64,000 nucleotides of DNA, taken from assembly GCA_027475525.1 (NCBI GenBank), contig JAMWFC010000070.1:620001-684000 (forward strand). The letters are read 5' to 3'. The notes under the pieces were generated by a model that was given only the letters and a program-made list of their open reading frames with translations, was not told the DNA's origin and made no database searches. This document shows, one piece after another, positions 57,843 through 64,000 of the stretch (position 1 is the first letter of the stretch; each line of letters starts with the position of its first letter). This stretch comes from Macrolepiota albuminosa (Eukaryota > Basidiomycota > Agaricomycetes > Agaricales > Agaricaceae). A program made the position numbers and the translations under genes.

Positions 57843-60828
57843 ACAATATTACGAGCCATACAAAGTAGTATTTGAAAAGGAAGGATTTAATGACTTACCT
57901 CCCCGAAGACCGTGGGACCACGCAATTGACTTGTCACCCGGGGTAAAACCCAGTAAAGCTACGAAAGTTTATCCGATTAGTCCGCAAGAACAAAAGGAGC
58001 TTGATGCGTTCCTGGAAGAAAACCTGAAAAGTGGTCGAATAAGGGAATCGAAGTCGCCATGGGGCTCAGGGTTCTTTTTCGTAAAGAAAAAGGACGGAAG
58101 ATTGCGGCCAGTCCAAGATTATCGAAAGCTCAATGCAATGACAGTTAAAAATGCTTACCCGTTACCATTAATATCCGAAATTATTACGAAACTGCGGCAT
58201 GCACGAATATTTTCAAAAATGGATGTAAGATGGGGATTTAACAATATCCGAATTAAGGAAGGAGATGAACATAAGGCAGCGTTTCTGACCAATCGGGGAT
58301 TGTTTGAGCCAACCGTGATGTTTTTCGGACTATGTAACTCACCGGCAACCTTTCAAACAATGATGAACAATTTGCTCAGGGATCTAATACTTCGAGGCGT
58401 TGTAATGGTGTATATGGATGACATCTTAGTATACACCAAAACCCTTGCTGAACATCGAAAGGTAGTCCTCGAAGTGCTGGACATCCTGGAAAGGAATAAA
58501 TTATACTTAAAACCCGAAAAATGTGAATTCGAAAAACCGAAAATAGAATATCTTGGAGTAATAATTGGAGAAGGAAAGGTGGAAATGGATCCGGCAAAGT
58601 TAGCCGCAATCAACGAATGGCCAGCGCCGAGGACAGTAAAAGAAACACAATCGTTTCTCGGATTTTGTAACTTCTATCGGAAATTTATTGAAGGTTTTGC
58701 ATCGATCGCGCAACCCCTGTACCGACTCACAAGGAAAAACCAAGGGTTTTATTGGACAACAGAATGTGACCAAACGTTTCACGCACTGAAAACAAAATTA
58801 ACCTCCTCACCTGTCCTAACCCTAGCCAGTGATGACGACCCCTTTAAGATCGAGGCTGACGCATCGGACTACGCCTCGGGGGCTGTACTATCACAAAAAC
58901 AGGGAGGCGAATGGCATCCAGTAGCTTATTATTCGAAAGGTTTTTCCGCCGCAGAAAGAAATTACGAAATACATGACAAAGAAATGTTAGCCATAATAAG
59001 AGCACTCGAGGAATGGCGTCACCTTGTACAAGGCAGTAAACATACTATCGAAATCTGGTCAGATCATAAAAACCTTGAGTATTTCCTCACGGCACGAAAA
59101 TTGAATCGTCGCCAAGCGCGCTGGTCGGGTTTTTTAGCAGATTATGAGTATACACTAAAACACAAACCGGGAAAAACCATGCTAAAGCCAGATTCACTGT
59201 CTCGGAGACCGGACCATAAGAAAGGAGTAGAGGATGACAATAAAGACGTAACCTTAATCTCGGCAGAACACATCTCAACGTTACTCGTCAAAAGCGCGAT
59301 AACAATGGCAACGGAAGGAGATAAGATAATACAAGACCTAAGACAGAAAGCCCAAGTTCCAATTAACGAAAAGGACAAATTCGCGCAGTGGGAACAAAAG
59401 GAGGGACTCACTTTCCGAAATGGGCTAATAGTAGTTCAAGACGACGAAATCAAGAGACACATTCTGAAACTTTACCACGATTCGACTACGGCAGGGCACC
59501 CGGGAAGGGCTAAGACAAAGGAGTTAATTACCAGAAACTACTGGTGGTCGAAGATGACCGAATACATTAATAAGTATGTCGACGGTTGCAGAAAATGCCA
59601 GCAAACCAAGATCTTCCCACAGAAGCCACGAGGCCTGTTGTCACCCAATCTTATCCCAGAGTTCCCTTTCCAAGTAATCTCGACCGACTTCATCACGGGA
59701 CTGCCAGTCTCGTTGGGATATGACAGTATAATGGTAGTAGTCGACAGGTTCAGTAAACGTATTTTCGCAATACCATGTAACAAAGAGATCGACTCGGAAG
59801 GAGCAGCAGTACTATTTAGAGACCACGTGTGGCGTCACGAGGGATTACCTTATACCGTCATCAGTGATCGGGGCTCACAATTTGCCTCCGCGTTCACAAA
59901 AAGACTCTATGAGCTATTGGGAATATCACGTAACATTTCTACATCTCACCACCCCCAAACCGACGGACAAACAGAGCGCATAAATCAGGAAATCGAGCAG
60001 TATCTTAGGTTATTTATAAATTATCACATGGACGATTGGGCTACTTGGTTACCCCTAGCGGAATTCTGCTACAATAATCGAGCCTCAAGCACTACCGGTA
60101 GATCCCCCTTTTTCATAACGAAAGGACGGCAAGTTAACACCGGCCTCGATCCTACCCCTAGTTCCGGAACTGTAGAATCTGCGGACGATTTTGCTAGCCG
60201 AATGAAAAACATACGAGAGGAGACTAAAGCATCGCTAGAAGGAGCGTCAGAAGACATGAAACGCTTCTATGACCGACATCACCAACCAGAAGAATATGAG
60301 GTGGGAGATAAAGTTTGGCTCAATGCCGAACACATATTTACGGGTCGGCCGAAGAAAAAGCTGGATTGGAAACATTTGGGACCGTTCCCTATTGTGAAGA
60401 AACACTCACCCTATGCTTACGAACTCAAATTACCTCGCTCTTGGCGCATGCACCCAACGTTCAACATAACGAAACTCAGACGATACACAGGAGACGTGTT
60501 TCACCGACCTACCCCGCGCATTACCCTAAACGTTAGAGGAGAGAACTGGGAACCCTCGATCATTCTCGACTCGCGACTTCGAGAGAACAAACTTGAATAT
60601 TTAGTAAGATGGAAGGACCAGGCGACCTCGAGGGATACTTGGGAGTTGGAAACGCGCGTCAAAGACGAAGCCCCGGAACTCATCAACGATTTCCACCGCA
60701 AAAACCCAGCTGCTGCGCGACGAATTTCTTTATTAGACTACAACTCTCTTACTTTCGTACCTATTCCTGATCCATTAACCGACATTTCCCTAAGCTCGCC
60801 CGGAGTTCTCGCATTAAAAGGGAGGTAA
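57823..60828 (+). CDS. pol: Reverse transcriptase, RNase H, integrase and chromodomain part of pol
   Basis: About 1001 codons; TAA 60826-60828 abuts the 3' LTR and overlaps the polypurine tract. RT: VKKKDGRLRPVQDYRKLNAM, FSKMDVRWGFNNIRIKEGDE, catalytic VVMVYMDDILVYTK (about 58400). RNase H: IEADASDYASGAVLSQKQGG, NYEIHDKEMLAIIRALEEWR, WSDHKNLEYFL. Integrase: zinc-binding HHCC from HDSTTAGHPGRAK to CRKCQQTK, then the DDE residues in STDFITGLP, VISDRGSQF and TDGQTERINQEIEQYLR. The GPF module is DWKHLGPFPIVKKHSPYAYE. The chromodomain LEYLVRWKDQATSRDTWELE is near the end and would bind histone marks to direct integration to heterochromatin. All catalytic residues look intact. Confidence 0.95.
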   Translation: MREMIPEQYYEPYKVVFEKEGFNDLPPRRPWDHAIDLSPGVKPSKATKVYPISPQEQKELDAFLEENLKSGRIRESKSPWGSGFFFVKKKDGRLRPVQDYRKLNAMTVKNAYPLPLISEIITKLRHARIFSKMDVRWGFNNIRIKEGDEHKAAFLTNRGLFEPTVMFFGLCNSPATFQTMMNNLLRDLILRGVVMVYMDDILVYTKTLAEHRKVVLEVLDILERNKLYLKPEKCEFEKPKIEYLGVIIGEGKVEMDPAKLAAINEWPAPRTVKETQSFLGFCNFYRKFIEGFASIAQPLYRLTRKNQGFYWTTECDQTFHALKTKLTSSPVLTLASDDDPFKIEADASDYASGAVLSQKQGGEWHPVAYYSKGFSAAERNYEIHDKEMLAIIRALEEWRHLVQGSKHTIEIWSDHKNLEYFLTARKLNRRQARWSGFLADYEYTLKHKPGKTMLKPDSLSRRPDHKKGVEDDNKDVTLISAEHISTLLVKSAITMATEGDKIIQDLRQKAQVPINEKDKFAQWEQKEGLTFRNGLIVVQDDEIKRHILKLYHDSTTAGHPGRAKTKELITRNYWWSKMTEYINKYVDGCRKCQQTKIFPQKPRGLLSPNLIPEFPFQVISTDFITGLPVSLGYDSIMVVVDRFSKRIFAIPCNKEIDSEGAAVLFRDHVWRHEGLPYTVISDRGSQFASAFTKRLYELLGISRNISTSHHPQTDGQTERINQEIEQYLRLFINYHMDDWATWLPLAEFCYNNRASSTTGRSPFFITKGRQVNTGLDPTPSSGTVESADDFASRMKNIREETKASLEGASEDMKRFYDRHHQPEEYEVGDKVWLNAEHIFTGRPKKKLDWKHLGPFPIVKKHSPYAYELKLPRSWRMHPTFNITKLRRYTGDVFHRPTPRITLNVRGENWEPSIILDSRLRENKLEYLVRWKDQATSRDTWELETRVKDEAPELINDFHRKNPAAARRISLLDYNSLTFVPIPDPLTDISLSSPGVLALKGR
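60816..60828 (+). other. Polypurine tract
   Basis: AAAAGGGAGG immediately before TAA and the 3' LTR; primes plus-strand DNA synthesis. It doubles as the last pol codons (Lys-Gly-Arg). Confidence 0.7.
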
Positions 60829-61247
60829 TGTCATGATTAAATATTTTACAATTAGATATTTTCAGATATATTTATTTATTTTTCCGATATATTTATTTAT
60901 TTTTCCGAACTCCTTTATTCCTTGAAGTTCCGGTTTCGCAACTCCTTTTCTTTGTAGTTCCGGTTTTACAAGTATCCACAGGTGACGATGTTTTCTCCTA
61001 AAAACTACCTTTTATCGATTATCACACTACCGCTCGGTTATCACAAGGACAATTAGATTAACATATGATTAGCAGAAAGTAAAGTATAAAAGCTCATGTA
61101 TTCGATAGTCAACTCTAACTTCGTTGCTGTTGGTTTTTCTCTGATTTAATTATTAAGTCAGTTCCTGACATCATGTATTCGATAGTCAACTCTAACTTCG
61201 TTGCTGTTGGTTTTTCTCTGATTTAATTATTAAGTCAGTTCCTGACA
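60829..61247 (+). repeat. 3' LTR (with a 77-bp assembly seam)
   Basis: Same 342 bp as the 5' LTR (60829-61170). The last 77 bp (61094-61170) are then repeated (61171-61247) before the AATTA flank. The extra copy equals the k-mer at which a de Bruijn graph would branch between element-internal and genomic DNA. Confidence 0.92.
61094..61247. repeat. 77-bp tandem duplication (assembly seam 23)
   Basis: Period 77; the unit is exactly the last 77 bp of the LTR. Confidence 0.95.
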
Positions 61248-61252
61248 AATTA

Positions 61253-61831
61253 CAACATCCATTACAGCATGGTTAAGAACTTTGTTTCTGGTATATGTAT
61301 ACGCAGACTGACGAGTCGTTCTTATTTTTCTGTTTGCTCGGTGTTTCTGGTTGAACGTGACTAAAATGCGAATTACGGAAGGTAGGATTTCTTGCAGGAC
61401 ACCCTGAGACACTGAGACACTCCTATCCAACTTCCCGTACTGTAATTTCGGCCCAAGATCGATAAACAAGTTGATGAAACGTTTAAAAACCGATATCTCT
61501 CGCTAGCCCTGAAAGAGCTACAGTCGACTGTACGATCTGGTCTTTGGAATTTTCAAAGACAGATGGAAGGACAGAGCTCCTTAGAATAGGGTCCTGGCCT
61601 ATTAATCTTTTAAATATGTAGGTTGATAGAATGACATCCTGCTCCGCTGAGATACACCATCGAGCCTGTCCTTGTCAAATACCTGGACCTACAACTATAC
61701 GCCAAGAACGTACTTTATAATGTTTATCTAAGATACTCTCATTATGTTGGCTCTCGTTCGTTCGTGAAGAACAAAGTGCAACCGGGTGATCCTGGACTAC
61801 GGTATCACCACGCTGAAACACAAAATATACA
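61253..61831. other. Intergenic region right of the retrotransposon
   Basis: Nearly 580 bp without a supported gene, between the right target duplication and the 3' end of the next minus-strand gene. Confidence 0.35.
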
Positions 61832-62565
61832 TTATTTTTGGATATGTGGATCAATCCAGACAGCCTTGCACAAGGAGTCAAGGGATGAGTACAATGTATT
61901 ATGTTTTCTGGTGTACTTACCTGTATCATGACACTCTCCTCTCCATCCTTCTCGACCGTCCGTTTCTCTGAGCCACTCTGAACACTGGGGCTACTCACGT
62001 AACGCGCGAGATTTTCCAGTTTCGAAGCATCAATCCCATACTCTTTCGCAAGCCGTTCTATGTCCTGTGTCGACCGTGCCGACTTGCGCTCGTCGAAAAG
62101 ATAGCTCAATGCTGCTGCGTGAAGACGGTTATGTACAGGAGTCGTAGAAGACGCCTCATGTTCTGATTCAACACGGGATTTGAAGAGTTGTGATGTTTCT
62201 CTTGCTGCTGTTGTTGTTGATGATGACTACAAGGTGTCAAGTCTACGAAACTGCCGAGGTAACTGAACATACCGGTGGTATCGTCTGCGTGTGGTTCACG
62301 CGTACAGGACCCAAACGGTTGAGGTTGGCTAGAAAGTGTGGGTCATGCGCATCCCTTTCAATCTCTAAAAGGGATTTGAGTGAGTGGATGCAAGCAGAGC
62401 CCATACGTTGGTCGAACCTTGAGTTTTCCTTTCGCTGGCGCGTCTCTCGCTGGAGAAATTATCAGGAGAAGGATCAGAAGGGTGAGGAGTGCGTGCGCCG
62501 GCCCATGAAGGAGCCTCGGCGTGTTTTGGTAACCTGCGTCCAGCCTTGGACAGTACACCACCCAT
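61832..62565 (-). CDS. Small protein of unknown function with N-myristoylation signal
   Basis: Spliced minus-strand gene of about 178 residues. Exon 1: MGGVLSKAGRRLPKHAEAPS (ATG 62563-62565), a good N-myristoylation consensus (Gly2, Ser6, Lys7), then SDPSPDNFSSERRASERKTQ. Exon 2: EIERDAHDPHFLANLNRLGP and VRVNHTQTIPP. Exon 3: ARETSQLFKSRVESEHEASS, then LHAAALSYLFDERKSARSTQ and DIERLAKEYGIDASKLENLA with RYVSSPS. Last exon: AVWIDPHIQK (TAA 61832-61834). Introns have good GT..AG sites. The helical block DIERLAKEYGIDASKLENLA looks conserved, but I cannot name the family; a small membrane- or mitochondrion-associated assembly protein is possible. Confidence 0.6.
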
Positions 62566-63041
62566 CGAGTTCTCAAAGCCAGGAAAACAAGCTTACGTCA
62601 TAGCATCCGTTCCTTATTGATTTGCTTGCGCGTAATGATAAAACTGGGACACCCTTAACTTTCGTAAAAATAAATTATCACAACTACTTGAATGTATCAA
62701 GCTGTCTATATATCTTCATGACTGTCTTTGGCAGCCATTCTTTGTTGTACAGTAAAAGCGGAAGAACAGTAAAGATAAGTAGCAAAATTGTGAAAGTAAC
62801 AAGCCATCGCGATAACACCGCCCAAGTATCGGTATCGGTGCCCCTATTTTGTAAAGGAATGTGTGGAGGCATGTACACCGCATTGCGGAGGGAATTACGG
62901 GTATCTCAAAGGGACTAATGATCCAAATAATAAACCAAGCGCGCGCATATGCAGATCGAAATACGGCAAGGAGCGTGATACATAGGATAGGAAGCCGATA
63001 CATAGAAGGAGCGGAAGTCATGACGGGTCGTAGAAGGGCAT
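62566..63041. other. Intergenic region, no gene seen
   Basis: About 475 bp holding the promoter of the small minus-strand gene and the 3' end of the Puf gene. No supported feature. Confidence 0.35.
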
Positions 63042-64000
63042 TTACGCATGGAACGCCCCCATGTTCGGAGGATTCGTCTGATACGCGGGGTACATGTACT
63101 GTTGATAGACCTGAGGAGGAGTTTGCATTGTCTGGGGTGCCATACCCCCGTAAGATGGCTGAGCCATTCCGATGAGACCAGGCGACTGGGTGCCGTACGA
63201 GTTGGTCGGAGTGATGGATCCATTTGATGGCGGGAGACCTGGAGCGCGGCGGACACCAAGACTGCGTGCACTGAGATCAGGCGAACGCATGGCAAAAGGG
63301 TTGAAAGGATCAGAAGGGGCCGAGAAAGTAGTTGCCGGAACTGGGTTCCGTCTGGGAGACGCAGCATTATTGTAAACAGGATCAATCCCAAAGGTTGACT
63401 GAGAAGGACCGGCTTGGGGATTCTGACCTCCCATCTGCAGAGCTGCCATCATCGAAGCCAGACCTTGGTCATTGGCCGGATAGCTGGTGGGAACCCCTGG
63501 CACTCCAAATGCACCCTGAGTAGTCTTGGATTTCCCATTCTGAGGAACATTCGTGTATGTAGGCTGGAAGTTGGGCACAGGCAACCCGACTTCTTCAATC
63601 AGTCGACGATAGGCTTGAGTAGCGATGACTTTGAGTTCAATGAGTACGCGTTTAGTTGCTTCGATGTAATCAGGCTTAGCGGCAGGGTCGATGAAAGGAC
63701 TCGTCAAGATTTTGTGGACGACTGATACACCATTAACTTGATCTCCAAGGACGTCTGTCAAAACATGGTCTGCAGATGATGAGAACAGTGCTTCAACGAT
63801 TTGGCGAGAAGCTTCCGGTTCAATCTTCTGATTGACGATGCGAAGGACGGTCAAGGAAGCCAACTTATGAGTACAAAGATGAGAAAGGTGAGGAGTGAAG
63901 CGCGGGGCAAGCAAATTGTATCGCGAAGGGAAGCTTGAAGTATCCAAAAGCCAGGTCAACAGGAGAGCACCATTGGGATTGGTCGCCAACGGAATGGAGT
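63042..64000 (-). CDS. C-terminal part of a Puf1/Puf2-type Pumilio RNA-binding protein (partial)
   Basis: The frame is open from the right edge to the stop at 63042. It starts inside the Pumilio/ARM-like repeat region (SIPLATNPNGALLLTWLLDT, RFTPHLSHLCTHKLASLTVL, QIVEALFSSSADHVLTDVLG, QVNGVSVVHKILTSPFIDPA, RVLIELKVIATQAYRRLIEE). The tail is long and disordered, Pro/Ser/Gln-rich, with short Met/Tyr/Pro motifs (YQQYMYPAYQTNPPNMGAFH). ATNPNGALLLTW and the tail fit the yeast Jsn1/Puf1-Puf2 branch, which binds mRNAs for membrane and mitochondrial proteins. The N-terminal RRM and the first repeats lie outside the window. Confidence 0.85.
   Translation of the reverse strand, partial: SIPLATNPNGALLLTWLLDTSSFPSRYNLLAPRFTPHLSHLCTHKLASLTVLRIVNQKIEPEASRQIVEALFSSSADHVLTDVLGDQVNGVSVVHKILTSPFIDPAAKPDYIEATKRVLIELKVIATQAYRRLIEEVGLPVPNFQPTYTNVPQNGKSKTTQGAFGVPGVPTSYPANDQGLASMMAALQMGGQNPQAGPSQSTFGIDPVYNNAASPRRNPVPATTFSAPSDPFNPFAMRSPDLSARSLGVRRAPGLPPSNGSITPTNSYGTQSPGLIGMAQPSYGGMAPQTMQTPPQVYQQYMYPAYQTNPPNMGAFHA

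Larger units (their letters stand above)
55009..61247 (+). mobile_element. Complete chromodomain Ty3-type LTR retrotransposon
   Basis: Two 342-bp LTRs (TGTCATGA...CCTGACA) flank gag, protease, reverse transcriptase, RNase H, integrase and a C-terminal chromodomain, in Ty3/chromovirus order. The LTRs are identical by my line-by-line comparison (offset exactly 5820). The element is bounded by a 5-bp target duplication AATTA (55004-55008 and 61248-61252). A 77-bp seam inflates the right LTR; without it the element is 6162 bp. The identical LTRs mean recent insertion. Gag and protease are separated by a stop with a -1 slippery heptamer; protease and reverse transcriptase are off by one base. Fungal chromoviruses of this form occur throughout basidiomycetes. 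Confidence 0.96.

Overview
The window looks like a piece of a filamentous basidiomycete genome, probably an agaricomycete. Nearly every gene is cut by introns of about 50-60 bp with GT..AG ends and CTAAC/CTGAC-like branch sites. Genes are dense and closely spaced. The encoded set (SERCA Ca2+ pump, CRM1, Ssb-type Hsp70, CAF-1, Sip5, alpha-arrestin, secreted double-psi beta-barrel proteins, a chromodomain Ty3-type retrotransposon) is ordinary for that group. I cannot name the genus.

Layout, left to right. 1-445 holds the 3' end of an unidentified gene. 0.7-7.1 kb (minus): an SRR1-like protein, the TMA20/MCT-1 PUA-domain translation factor and exportin-1 (CRM1). 7.4-9.9 kb (plus): an MDR-family oxidoreductase and the kinetochore protein Spc24. 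10.3-15.0 kb: the CAF-1 large subunit (minus) and replication factor C subunit 2 (plus), head to head around a promoter with an MluI cell-cycle box. 15.3-18.6 kb: Ssb-type Hsp70 (minus) and mitochondrial ribosomal protein uS2m (MRP4, plus). 18.6-22.4 kb: a decayed tandem duplication of the MRP4/TRP2 junction, a tRNA-Leu and the functional anthranilate synthase TRP2. 22.7-24.4 kb: SHQ1. 24.4-27.9 kb: gene-poor. 27.9-37.3 kb: an SLC35F6-like transporter, an alpha-arrestin, a small unknown protein and Sip5. 38.0-41.6 kb: SERCA ATPase. 42.0-49.8 kb: three secreted DPBB paralogues around a linker-histone (H15) domain protein and a poorly resolved 1-kb stretch. 50.6-54.6 kb: an unknown nuclear-looking protein and a mitochondrial RCC1-repeat protein. 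55.0-61.2 kb: a complete, very young chromodomain Ty3-type LTR retrotransposon with 5-bp target duplications. 61.8-64 kb: a small probably myristoylated protein and the C-terminus of a Puf1/Puf2-type Pumilio protein.

The most important general observation is technical. The window holds 23 perfect tandem direct repeats of unrelated sequence, all with a period of exactly 77 bp. They interrupt exons, start codons, introns, intergenic DNA and one LTR. A uniform 77-bp overlap is the signature of de Bruijn contigs (k = 77) abutted without merging the shared k-mer, so I treat these as assembly seams. They shift the reading frame (77 = 2 mod 3) in CRM1, CAF-1, RFC2, the arrestin and others, and these genes should not be called pseudogenes on that account.

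Biologically, the points most worth a second look are: an 11-nt self-priming signature in the retrotransposon; reciprocal decay of the duplicated MRP4-TRP2 block around a tRNA gene; the DPBB family with a conserved dibasic processing site, a conserved 21-nt microexon and a shared W-x-P-[ED]-P-T-T tail repeat; and the divergent CAF-1/RFC2 promoter.
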